Positions 1 through 8,327 of a DNA stretch of 64,000 nucleotides are shown here, in pieces. Location: contig JAPPFM010000030.1 in NCBI GenBank assembly GCA_028821605.1, positions 1 to 64,000 of the forward strand, given 5' to 3'. Within the stretch, counting starts at the first letter, position 1, and each line of letters begins with the position of its first letter. Position numbers and translations under genes: made by a program. This DNA is from Candidatus Poribacteria bacterium. Its GTDB lineage: Bacteria > Poribacteria > WGA-4E > WGA-3G. A model generated the notes under the pieces. The model ran no database searches. It was not told the origin of the DNA and worked only from the letters and a program-made list of their open reading frames with translations.

Positions 1-49
1 GCACGACTTCTGCTTTAAACTCAGGCGTGTATCTTCTTCGTTTCGCCAT
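1..49 (-). CDS. IS3-type transposase OrfA, N-terminal codons only (partial)
   Basis: The first 16 codons on the minus strand read MAKRRRYTPEFKAEVV and then run off the window. This is the usual opening of IS3/IS911-type OrfA transposase proteins (Tnp_1 helix-turn-helix family), which bind the element's ends. The start is the ATG at 49-47, with an AAAGAG ribosome site about 9 bases upstream. Only the extreme N-terminus is present, so the exact IS group cannot be told. The element's left end should lie between here and the decayed gene starting near 79. Confidence 0.7.
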   Translation of the reverse strand, partial: MAKRRRYTPEFKAEVV

Positions 50-78
50 CGGAATGCTCTTTTCAAATAGATTGTTAG

Positions 79-570
79 AGTCCTTATTCAAAAGAACGTA
101 ATCTCGGAGTTTCTATTTTACCGTGGTTTGGAAACGACGAAGCAATTGAGAAACTTAAGCAATTGAAATCCGATGATCCAAGCCAGTGGGTTCGCGAACA
201 TGCTACATGGGCTCACGAAGTTGCTCAGCAGGAACGAAGTTGCAGAGAAGTTTATCAAAAGGCATTGCAGACCCGCGACTTATTCCGAATCTCCGCTGTT
301 TTTGAGCAAATAAAGCCTGCTTTATAACCTACTGCCCGCTGTTGGTGCCGTCAAATTCACAAAGAAGAGCTCGGTCAGGAACTCCAAGATGAATATCCCA
401 AATTGATTGCTCTCGTCGAGCGATGTTGGGCCCGGTGGGAAAATTCATCGTCAACAAAACGCGATATTGAAATTTTTGGTAGAAAACTTCGTGAGTATTG
501 TCGTGGTGATAAACTTCCAGCAGGTTCACCTCCCCGAATTGCCCCTTGGTGGAAACCAACCTCCGATTAA
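79..570 (+). pseudogene. Decayed gene fragment with in-frame stop, next to an IS element
   Basis: One frame stays open from 79 to the TAA at 568-570 except for a single TAA at 325-327. Both halves read like real helical protein: the first contains GNDEAIEKLKQLKSDDPSQW, the second contains KLIALVERCWARWENSSS and ends in APWWKPTSD. No start codon with a ribosome site is visible. The simplest reading is the 3' part of a gene cut off by the transposase element at the left edge and then hit by a nonsense mutation. The helical, charge-rich text recalls HEAT/TPR-like proteins, but I do not recognise the family. Confidence 0.5.
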
Positions 571-667
571 CATAATTGATTAGGAGGTTATAGTCTGTGC
601 ATGAACCCAATCACATATTGCATGCAATTGTGTAAAGACAGTGTCAATCACAATAGAGGTTAACTAT

Positions 668-735
668 CCTGCAAATCCTAAAATCCCGTAAATCCTAATT
701 CAGACAGGAAAACCGGCGAAGTTTCAAACCTCGCC
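668..735. repeat. Degenerate 'aaatcc' tandem units and a short palindrome
   Basis: Bases 668-708 consist of loose tandem units of the form caaatccta / gtaaatccta. They are followed at 715-735 by a palindrome with arms GGCGAaGTTT and AAACcTCGCC. Similar gaggttt/aaacctc palindromes recur elsewhere in the window (for example at 39740-39754). This looks like interspersed repeat material upstream of the argF promoter. Confidence 0.5.
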
Positions 736-771
736 TACCACTTTTAAAGGGTAGAAAACAACAGAAAACAT

Positions 772-800
772 TTGACTTATATCGGGAATTCAGGTATAAT
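772..800 (+). promoter_or_regulatory. Sigma70-type promoter for the carbamoyltransferase gene
   Basis: TTGACT at 772-777 and TATAAT at 795-800 are separated by exactly 17 bases. Transcription would start near 807, about 90 bases before the ATG at 896. This is one of the two best housekeeping-type promoters in the window. Confidence 0.7.
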
Positions 801-895
801 TATGGTTTCTTACTTACCACCGGTCGGTAACAGCTGAAAATATGCCAGTAAGGGTAAACTTTTGTGGTTTGCCAAACCCTACTGTGGAGGTAATC

Positions 896-1834
896 ATGCA
901 CCTAATTACACTGAACCCATGGTCAGAAACGGATATACTTGAAACCGTTGAAAACAGCCTGAAAATCAAAAACCATCCCGAAAAATATAGACATGCTATA
1001 AGTGGAAAGAGTCTCTGTCTGCTTTTCCAAAAGACCTCTACACGAACGCGCTGCGCAGGTGAAGTCGGTGTAACGCAACTCGGCGGACACGCACATTACC
1101 TCGATTGGCGCACGACAAACTTCGCGTTAGCCGACCTTGGCGACGAGATGCGCGTCCTATCGGCATACATGGACATCATCTTAGCCAGATTCTTAAAGCA
1201 TACAGAACTCGTTGAGGCAGCCGCTGCCGCAACCGTACCAGTAATTAACGGGTGTTGTGACAGATACCATCCGACACAGGCACTCGGTGATCTGATGACA
1301 ATACAGGAACACTTCGGGAGACTGGACGGGATCAAATTATGCTTCATCGGTGTGCATAACAACGTCTGTAATTCGCTGATTGCCGCTGGTATGAAGGTAG
1401 GCGTTGAGGTCACTGTTGTGGCACCGGAAGTGAACCCTGCTGCTGTTGATAAGGAACTGTGGAATGAAGCCTCTGGGAAAGGTCTCTATAAAACACTTGA
1501 TACTGACACCACTGCGATTGAAAGTTCGCTGGAAAAAGTGATTGCTGAAAGCGATGTTGTCTATACAGATACATGGGTGGATATGGAATTTTTCACAGAT
1601 CCGGCTTTTGCAAAAGAGCGGAAACGCCGGTTGGAGAAGATGATGCCTTATCAATTGAATGCCGAACTGCTAAAGGAAAACGAGTGCCGAGTTATGCACT
1701 GTCTCCCGGCGCATCACGGGTATGAAATTTCAGGTGAACTCGTCAACGACGCGCGCTCAATTATATTTGAGCAGTCCGAAAACCGACTCCACAGCATGAA
1801 GGCGATCCTTCTCAAACTGCTTGCACACGCCTAA
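896..1834 (+). CDS. argF: Ornithine carbamoyltransferase-like protein
   Basis: A 312-residue aspartate/ornithine carbamoyltransferase family protein. The carbamoyl-phosphate loop STRTR lies at residues 48-52, HPTQALGD in the middle and HCLPAHHG near the C-terminus. Together these point to the OTCase branch, which makes citrulline from ornithine and carbamoyl phosphate in arginine synthesis. The ATG at 896 is preferred over the in-frame upstream ATG at 842, because GGAGG at 886-890 sits 5 bases before it and the conserved domain starts there. Oddly, the loop where OTCases carry a DxxxSMG ornithine-binding motif reads DTWVDMEFF, so the second substrate may differ. No other arg gene is adjacent; threonine synthase follows after 55 bases. 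Confidence 0.8.
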   Translation: MHLITLNPWSETDILETVENSLKIKNHPEKYRHAISGKSLCLLFQKTSTRTRCAGEVGVTQLGGHAHYLDWRTTNFALADLGDEMRVLSAYMDIILARFLKHTELVEAAAAATVPVINGCCDRYHPTQALGDLMTIQEHFGRLDGIKLCFIGVHNNVCNSLIAAGMKVGVEVTVVAPEVNPAAVDKELWNEASGKGLYKTLDTDTTAIESSLEKVIAESDVVYTDTWVDMEFFTDPAFAKERKRRLEKMMPYQLNAELLKENECRVMHCLPAHHGYEISGELVNDARSIIFEQSENRLHSMKAILLKLLAHA

Positions 1835-1889
1835 TCCAGATCCAGAATTTTGACGGATATTAGATAAAATTTTATGGAAGGAACCTCCT

Positions 1890-3131
1890 GTGAATTCTTT
1901 TCCAAAACGCGTAAGCCCAAGCATCGCGCCGGGCGAGTCTACGGAAAGGGACATAAAAATCCCAACCCATCCCACCGAACCGCAAGGAAAATTAGAAAGA
2001 CTTGAATGTAGCAAGTGTGGTGAAACGTATCCGCACACGGTGCCGCAGAACGTCTGTACCGCTTGCGGGAAACCGCTACTTGCCCGTTACGCGCTTGAAC
2101 AGGTGGCAGAGACGTGGAAAAGAGACACACTTCTGTCAAGACCCGCCTCGCTCTGGCGTTATCGGGAACTCCTGCCTATATCTGACCCAAAAAACATAGT
2201 AACGCTTGGCGAAACGATGACCCCGCTCATCCATGCAAAAAGATTGGGAGCAGAGTTTGGACTCACACAGGTGTGGGTGAAGGACGAATCTCGGTTGCCT
2301 ACTGGAAGTTTTAAGGCGCGCGGCTTAGCGATGGCGGTATCCAAGGCGAAGGCACTCGGATTAACACAGTTAGCCATCCCATCCGCCGGTAACGCGGCGA
2401 CTGCCCTCGCTGTTTATGCTGCTGCCGCAGGTATAACCGCCCATATCTTTATGCCTCAGGATACACCTGCCTTCAACAAAGAGACGTGTCAACTTGCTGG
2501 TGCAAATGTCACACTGATCGACGGTTTAATTACTGATGCAGGCAAAATTGTAGCGGAACGAAAAGAGCGCGAAGGGTGGTTTGACGTGTCAACGCTCAAA
2601 GAGCCGTACCGCGTAGAGGGGAAAAAAACAATGGGATTTGAGCTCGCTGAGCAGTTCGGGTGGGAGTTACCGGATGTTATTATCTATCCTACCGGCGGCG
2701 GCACGGGCATCGTCGGGATGTGGAAAGGCTTTGCGGAGTTAGAAGCGATCGGTTGGATCGGGAAGAAGAGACCGCGATTCATCTCTGTGCAGTCAGCAGG
2801 ATGTGCACCGATCGTTAAGGCGTGGGAAGAGGGGGCTACTGAAGCGACCCCGTGGCGCGACGCAAATACCGTTGCGAGCGGTTTACGGGTGCCACAGGCA
2901 ATCGGCGATTTTCTTATTCTGGAGGCGATTCGTAAAAGCAACGGTGCCGCGATTGCTGTCACAGACGATGCCATCCGTGAATCAATGCAATTGCTCCCTA
3001 CAACCGAAGGACTTTTGACGTGTCCTGAAGGGGCAGCAACGGTCGCGGCACTCGAACAACTTGTCGCGAACGGGATGGTTGAAGCCTCCGAACGCGTTGT
3101 ACTTTTCAATACAGGCGGTTACCAATCATAA
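1890..3131 (+). CDS. thrC: Threonine synthase
   Basis: A 413-residue fold-type II PLP enzyme, expected to convert O-phosphohomoserine to threonine in the cytoplasm. An N-terminal zinc-ribbon-like stretch (CSKCGETYPH and CTACGKPL, about residues 38-60) is typical of one threonine synthase subgroup. The PLP lysine is in GSFKARG (K142), and the phosphate-binding glycine stretch YPTGGGTGIVG follows. The start is a GTG at 1890, chosen for the GGAAGGA ribosome site 7 bases upstream. It could share a transcript with the carbamoyltransferase gene. The zinc ribbon argues against threonine dehydratase, the nearest alternative. Confidence 0.88.
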   Translation: MNSFPKRVSPSIAPGESTERDIKIPTHPTEPQGKLERLECSKCGETYPHTVPQNVCTACGKPLLARYALEQVAETWKRDTLLSRPASLWRYRELLPISDPKNIVTLGETMTPLIHAKRLGAEFGLTQVWVKDESRLPTGSFKARGLAMAVSKAKALGLTQLAIPSAGNAATALAVYAAAAGITAHIFMPQDTPAFNKETCQLAGANVTLIDGLITDAGKIVAERKEREGWFDVSTLKEPYRVEGKKTMGFELAEQFGWELPDVIIYPTGGGTGIVGMWKGFAELEAIGWIGKKRPRFISVQSAGCAPIVKAWEEGATEATPWRDANTVASGLRVPQAIGDFLILEAIRKSNGAAIAVTDDAIRESMQLLPTTEGLLTCPEGAATVAALEQLVANGMVEASERVVLFNTGGYQS

Positions 3132-3167
3132 CCAAAGTAGTAGGCACACGCTGCTGTGCCGTAACGT

Positions 3168-3896
3168 CTACCGCCTTTCAAGATAATCGTAAGTCGGTTT
3201 TCCATTCGTTTCCGTTTCAGGCGCATCTTTCTTAAGGTGATAGCCCACCTCATACTTCTTCACCGATACAATCGGATAAGGACCATCAAATCCCGCGATA
3301 ATACCCTGCACCTCAACCGGTTTATTGTTATTCGCAGCATCAATCCGCAGTTGATCAAACTCAGGATTCGCGCTAAAGACGAATTTCTGTTCTTCACTTC
3401 CAGCAGTCATCGCATGCTGGATATTGGAAGTGTCGGGTCGCCAACGTCGCCATGCTGGAACGTTTCGGAGATAACTTCGGGCGAAACCCGGGTGTGCAAA
3501 CAGGTCGCCGCGAATCGTCGCCTCGGTTTTTAGCACACGGGATTGTCCGAGTCCATGGCGACCCCGGAAACGGGAATCGTTGAGTTGTCGCATGATATCA
3601 TATACATCAAAGGTATGCGTCTCGCTATATTTAGAGATGCCTTGTCTAGGTTTGACTTCCACAACGGTGGTGAAAAGACGTTTTCTACCGTGTTTGTCGA
3701 CAGGCGTACTAAAAGTAATGTCCTTTGGATCTGCCCAAGGTTCTAACAACCGTCGAATATGCCGCGCATCGGTATTGCTAACCACATCGGAAATCTCTAT
3801 CTTCAAAACGGCTACTTCAGCCATGCTTACCATGCTGATTCCAACAAGTAAGAGTACCACCACAAAAGTGAGACAGTAGAAATGTGAGCGTTTCAT
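3168..3896 (-). CDS. Secreted protein of unknown function
   Basis: A 242-residue protein with a clear signal peptide (MKRS, then a hydrophobic run to about SMA at residues 24-26). The mature part is basic, soluble-looking and has no membrane segment. The first 60 mature residues (VAVLKIEISDVVSNTDARHI and following) alternate beta and helix in a way that resembles small ferredoxin-like metal-binding folds, but no CxxC is present. I do not recognise the family. It stands alone, convergent with thrC (36 bases apart), and has a long empty upstream region. Confidence 0.7.
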   Translation of the reverse strand: MKRSHFYCLTFVVVLLLVGISMVSMAEVAVLKIEISDVVSNTDARHIRRLLEPWADPKDITFSTPVDKHGRKRLFTTVVEVKPRQGISKYSETHTFDVYDIMRQLNDSRFRGRHGLGQSRVLKTEATIRGDLFAHPGFARSYLRNVPAWRRWRPDTSNIQHAMTAGSEEQKFVFSANPEFDQLRIDAANNNKPVEVQGIIAGFDGPYPIVSVKKYEVGYHLKKDAPETETNGKPTYDYLERR

Positions 3897-4623
3897 CTTG
3901 ATTTCCTCGCTTAATTTGTAAGTTTACCTTCCTTAATACCTATTAGACACTATTAGATGAAAAAAGTTTCAAAAAAAATGCAAGTTTTCAGTCCCACCGC
4001 TTTCGTAGCACAAAATGCGCTTTGATTCGGGTGAGGCATGCTAATATTTTCCTTGGTAACATATATGATGCCATCTGACTATTAATGATACAATCGAATG
4101 CGGAAAAGGTTGCATAATTTTAGAAAAATTCAAAATCTAAGTTCTATAAAGACTTAAACGGGCTGCACGATAAAGAAGTTTACACAGGTAGCATGTAATT
4201 TACAAATTCTAAGCATAAACTACGCCCCATTTCGTGCAATTGAGTGTAAAGAATGCCCCATTTTGTGCAGTGCTTTTTCTGTCCGTTTGTAGAGAACTCC
4301 GTCGGTGTAGTATTGTTCAAATTGGCACGGAATTTGCTAAATATACATAAGTTCTAATGCCAGTATATAGTTTTGGTCTGTAGATACTTGACGAGGTTGA
4401 TAAGGTTCAAGTTGATAGAAGAAAAAAGAAATAGCCAGAATCGTCCGATTATTTTAATACACTAAGCACGATAGTTGCATCCCATGTATACACAAAATTC
4501 CTTGCGAATTAAGGGAAACTGTGTTAGGATTTAAAAATGGAAGCGTCGCGTCCAGCGCGCTCTTACGAATCATAGATAGCGCGCTTATAAGGCGCACATA
4601 AAGCAAAAGAGGAGATATGAATT
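3897..4623. other. Long intergenic region, no gene seen
   Basis: This AT-rich spacer lies between two divergently oriented secreted-protein genes. No open frame here looks coding. A short direct repeat, GCCCCATTTYGTGCA, occurs twice near 4227-4268. TTGCGA-17-TAGGAT near 4502-4530 is a weak candidate promoter for the propeller gene at 4624. Nothing else was recognised. Confidence 0.5.
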
Positions 4624-5553
4624 ATGAAGAAGATGTTCTCGGTAGTGGTGCTGTCAATGTTGTGTATTGCTACCAGTTACGGTCAATACAACGGTGAATG
4701 TTGGGTTGTAAGTGGTGGAGAGACGGTTTATAAATTATATGCCGATGGAAACGCCGATCCGCAGGTTATCCCAAATTTACCGCAGGCAAGTGCCGCAGAA
4801 GTTAATCCGGCAGATGGCGTTGTCTGGATCGCAGTTTCAGCTGCAAATACTGTTTATCGTTATAATCCAAATACCGGTGATTTTCTTGCGATTCCCGACA
4901 TCAATCGTCCAAACATGGTAGCTATTAACCCCGCAGATGGCTCTGCATGGATTGCTGGTTATGATGCTGTCAAAAAGGTATCCGGCGATGGCACTACCGT
5001 TATAGCCACAATAGAAGCGCATGAACCCGCTGTGGCAGTGAATCCGAAGGACGGTTCTGCCTGGATAACTAATGCTCGCGGCCCAATTGCGCGTTACGAT
5101 GCCGCAGGAAATAAGTTGGTAGATGCACCAGCGATGGGTGAACCGAAAGGTGTGACCGTTGACTACGACGGAAACGCTTGGATTGCGGACAGTCAGCATA
5201 GTGTTCTGATGCGGGTTTCGGCGAGTGGACAGAAACTTGTAGAGATTACCGATATTCCGAATCCCACGGCCCCACGCATCAATCTTATAGATGGAAGTGT
5301 TTGGGTGGTTTCGCAACAATCAATGCTAATCAATTTAGGAGCGGACGGAACGAAGAAGAACGAATTTCTGGCGGGGATGGCGATTGTTGCAATAAGTGTT
5401 TCACCTTCGGATGGTGGTATTTGGATAGCCGACCTACTCGGTGAGACGTTCCAAGGTGAAATTAGTAAATGGACATCAGCCGGGCAGCCGATGTTCAAAA
5501 ATCCTATTCCGCAACCCTCCTCTGTTTCCGTTGGGTACTGGACGGGAAATTAG
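4624..5553 (+). CDS. Secreted beta-propeller protein (NHL/Vgb-like)
   Basis: A 309-residue protein with a signal peptide ending near SYGQ (residue 20). Blade-like repeats carry the recurring phrase NPADGxxWIA or close variants (VNPADGVVWIA, INPADGSAWIA, VNPKDGSAWIT, VDYDGNAWIA, SPSDGGIWIA). This spacing suggests a six- or seven-bladed propeller of the streptogramin-lyase/NHL type. It is probably a periplasmic or surface binding protein, and no catalytic residues can be assigned. AGAGGAGA precedes the ATG. A second secreted protein follows 115 bases downstream. Confidence 0.75.
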   Translation: MKKMFSVVVLSMLCIATSYGQYNGECWVVSGGETVYKLYADGNADPQVIPNLPQASAAEVNPADGVVWIAVSAANTVYRYNPNTGDFLAIPDINRPNMVAINPADGSAWIAGYDAVKKVSGDGTTVIATIEAHEPAVAVNPKDGSAWITNARGPIARYDAAGNKLVDAPAMGEPKGVTVDYDGNAWIADSQHSVLMRVSASGQKLVEITDIPNPTAPRINLIDGSVWVVSQQSMLINLGADGTKKNEFLAGMAIVAISVSPSDGGIWIADLLGETFQGEISKWTSAGQPMFKNPIPQPSSVSVGYWTGN

Positions 5554-5668
5554 TTTAGAACCAGTCGGAATTGAGTCGCCACGTTCGCCTCGTTGAAAGA
5601 TGAACTGAAATCTGATTGTGGCACTCGCCGGAGCGATTACAATTTTTCTCATAGATGTGAGGTGCATT

Positions 5669-8104
5669 ATGATTAGGTCCCCTCTTTTGGCGCAGCGCGT
5701 GAATTTCCAAAACTTGCTGTTAAAATTCGCAATCGGAATGTTTGTTCTTGTCTCGTTTACTACGTCTGGATTCGCACAACTTCCAGATTTCGACGTTGAT
5801 GCTAACAGCATTACCTTCTCTAATCCGACACCTTTTGAAGGAGAAGAGATTACAATCTGGGTTGAGGTGAGGAACATTGGCGATGGCACCCCGACAATGA
5901 ACGAAGACCTTGTTGTTGAGCTGTACGAAGGGGATCCAGCGACAAAGCCACTCCAAATCGTCTGTAAGGATGTAATCTTAGAACTGAAATCCAAAAAGAC
6001 TGGCAGAGTGAAAGCGCAGTGGCAGCCACCCCCTGGCAAAACAGAAATTTACGCTATCGTTAACCCCCTCGGTGAAAAACATATTCAGGAAACGGACGCA
6101 GGAAATAATATCACACGCGCCGCACTTACCGCTGAAACACGAACGTTCCCTCCCGTTACCTCTGAACAGATACAGAGCGCGATAACGAAGGGTGTCGCTT
6201 GGATAGAAGCACAACAAGGAAGACATAGTCGGACCTGTTTGCAGTGTGGAACAGAAAACCAACTTATCTTAATCTGTATTACCTGCGGCGCAAGCCTGAA
6301 GGGGTTGGCTGAAAACTTTATCCCTGGCAATACTTGGAATTTCGGTGAGGATCAGACACAGGAGACAGCGTTGGCATTGCAAACTTTGTTTGCGACAGGA
6401 CAGACATCTTCGCATCCGCCAGTGCAAAAAGGCTTGGATTTCCTGTTGGCAGGGGATTGGAATGAATTCGCTGTTTATCAATTTGCCGTAATTGTTCCAG
6501 TCTTAGTCGCGACGCAAGATCCAGCATACAGAGAACGCGCCCAATTTGCTGTGAATCAGTTAATCAAAAAACAACTCCCAATCAGCGGCAGTGAGTTCAC
6601 AGACGAGCGTGACGATGGCGGTTGGGGATATGGTTACACAGCCGATGGTGCCCACATGAACATGGTTATCTATGCGCTTTATGCTGCAAAGCAGTGGGGA
6701 CTTGATATTCCGCCTGACACATGGGCACGTGCTGAGCAGTGGATTCGCCGAAATCAAACGGGGACAGGGGGTTGGCTCTATAATTTAGTTGACGACGGTT
6801 CGCCCTGGGCAATAGGGGTCTATGGAAGCATGACAGCAACTGGATTGTGGGCACTTCGTGCATGTGGTGTTCCTGTTGATGATCCACAGGTTCAAAAAGG
6901 CATCGCATGGGTGAAAAAGCATTGGACCTTAACCCGGAATCCCGGTTCCAACTCATGGCTCTATTACTATTTACTTTCGCTGCAACGGTTCTGCGACATT
7001 CCACCAACTGTAGACACGCTTGCTGGCTACGATTGGTACGATGAAATTTCACGGATGATGGTCGCGCAACAACAATCTGATGGAAGGTGGCGCGGATCCG
7101 AGAGTGATTTTTTGTCAACCTGTTTTGCTGTGATGTCCTTGAGTCATGCGTTGGTAGGTCCAACGGAACCGAATATAGGGATTGTTCCGCGGAGCCTCCG
7201 GTTCTCGCCACCTTCTCCGCGTGTTGGCGAAGCAGTTCGCCTAAGTGCCACGCTTCGGAACACAGGAACTCCTTTTGACGGAATCCTTAACATGGAATTC
7301 TATGTTGATGACGAAAAGGTCGCCGCAACCGAAGTACTTTGGACACCAAAGTTGGGAGAGACTGTTGTCTCAGCGGATTGGGCACCTACCAGAGAGGGTG
7401 AAATAGAACTTGTGGCACGCGTGGATATTACGGATACCGATGAAAATGACAATACCGCTTCGGAGAAACTCACTGTTCATCCACAATCCACCGCGGCTGC
7501 AGATGTTGAGTTAGCGAAGCCGAAGAAAATTGGTGAAAATGTATATCAACTTGGCAATGTCGTCTTTGATATTGGCAAACGTGAGGTAACAGTGCCGGGT
7601 GAAATTAACATTGTAGGTGGAGATATCAATATTGAGTTTTTTGCCTGCGGTAAACTCGGCAAAACACATGAAAGCATTTTAATTGTTGATGCAGAGCCGA
7701 TTTATATGCTTACTGCACTCGGTGTTTTAGACTTTGAGCCTGGTAGGAACCTCGCCGTTGAAGGTGATCCGCGACCCCCAATAGGTTCGCCTGTTGACAT
7801 TTGGGTAGAATGGCACCAAGGTGACGAGGTCGTTTCTCGCCGCGCACGCGAGTTGGTATGGAATGCCTTTAGAGAACAGCCGATGCAAGATACGCCATGG
7901 ATCTTCACGGGTGGACGGATTAAAAATAGACAATTCACTACCCAACTCTTCCATAACATTATCGCAGTCTACCGCGACCCAGATTCACTTTTCAATCATC
8001 CATTGCCGACTGGTACTGACGACCGGACGTATCGTGTCAATACCGATGTGATTCCGCCTAAGGGAACAAAAGTAAAGGTAATTATTCGGCCCGTTGAGGC
8101 TTAA
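5669..8104 (+). CDS. Secreted CARDB / squalene-cyclase-like repeat protein
   Basis: An 811-residue exported protein. The ATG at 5669 follows GAGGTG and opens directly into a signal peptide ending at FAQ (about residue 34), so it is preferred to the upstream in-frame GTG at 5618. Order of parts: a CARDB-like Ig domain (about 40-150); an alpha/alpha-barrel resembling terpene/squalene-cyclase or prenyltransferase repeats (about 165-500; GGWGYGYTADGAHMNM, GTGGWLYNL, QQQSDGRWRG); a second CARDB domain (about 510-610); and a beta-rich C-terminal region. A CxxC...CxxC zinc-ribbon-like insert (CLQCG, CITCG) sits at the start of the barrel. The catalytic DxDD of true squalene cyclases is absent, so a binding or scaffolding role is more likely. 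Confidence 0.75.
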   Translation: MIRSPLLAQRVNFQNLLLKFAIGMFVLVSFTTSGFAQLPDFDVDANSITFSNPTPFEGEEITIWVEVRNIGDGTPTMNEDLVVELYEGDPATKPLQIVCKDVILELKSKKTGRVKAQWQPPPGKTEIYAIVNPLGEKHIQETDAGNNITRAALTAETRTFPPVTSEQIQSAITKGVAWIEAQQGRHSRTCLQCGTENQLILICITCGASLKGLAENFIPGNTWNFGEDQTQETALALQTLFATGQTSSHPPVQKGLDFLLAGDWNEFAVYQFAVIVPVLVATQDPAYRERAQFAVNQLIKKQLPISGSEFTDERDDGGWGYGYTADGAHMNMVIYALYAAKQWGLDIPPDTWARAEQWIRRNQTGTGGWLYNLVDDGSPWAIGVYGSMTATGLWALRACGVPVDDPQVQKGIAWVKKHWTLTRNPGSNSWLYYYLLSLQRFCDIPPTVDTLAGYDWYDEISRMMVAQQQSDGRWRGSESDFLSTCFAVMSLSHALVGPTEPNIGIVPRSLRFSPPSPRVGEAVRLSATLRNTGTPFDGILNMEFYVDDEKVAATEVLWTPKLGETVVSADWAPTREGEIELVARVDITDTDENDNTASEKLTVHPQSTAAADVELAKPKKIGENVYQLGNVVFDIGKREVTVPGEINIVGGDINIEFFACGKLGKTHESILIVDAEPIYMLTALGVLDFEPGRNLAVEGDPRPPIGSPVDIWVEWHQGDEVVSRRARELVWNAFREQPMQDTPWIFTGGRIKNRQFTTQLFHNIIAVYRDPDSLFNHPLPTGTDDRTYRVNTDVIPPKGTKVKVIIRPVEA

Positions 8105-8115
8105 AGGAACAAACG

Positions 8116-8298
8116 ATGCCAATTTTTGAATACCATTGCAATGACTGCGCTGTTGAATTTGAGGTGCTTCAACGCGTAAGCGATGCCGATACACCTCCGA
8201 AATGTCCCAGTTGTGGTGCGTTGAATCCAAGGAAACGCTTTTCTGCGTTCGCTACCGCAGGTACGCAGAAGGAGACCACCAGCGACAACGCAACCTGA
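8116..8298 (+). CDS. FmdB-family zinc-ribbon protein
   Basis: A 60-residue protein of the FmdB/CxxC_CxxC_SSSS family. MPIFEYHCNDCAVEFEVLQ is the family's usual N-terminus, and CxxC pairs occur at HCNDC and CPSCG. Many bacteria carry such a protein, annotated as a putative regulatory protein of unproven function. AAAGGAAC precedes the ATG. It starts 11 bases after the cyclase-like gene and ends 29 bases before holA, so it is probably co-transcribed with one or both. Confidence 0.85.
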   Translation: MPIFEYHCNDCAVEFEVLQRVSDADTPPKCPSCGALNPRKRFSAFATAGTQKETTSDNAT

Positions 8299-8327
8299 GC
8301 GATTCCAGCTGGCGGCAGTTTGCCCCA

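Noticed and set aside
329-610. Minus-strand open frame of 93 codons
   Set aside because: It lies opposite the coding-like plus-strand frame of the decayed gene, has no ribosome site and no recognisable motif.
4227-4272. Short direct repeat considered as a CRISPR-like unit
   Set aside because: Only two copies without regular spacing; no cas gene in the window.
5669-8104. Active squalene-hopene cyclase
   Set aside because: The barrel repeats fit the fold, but the DxDD catalytic motif is missing and the protein is exported.
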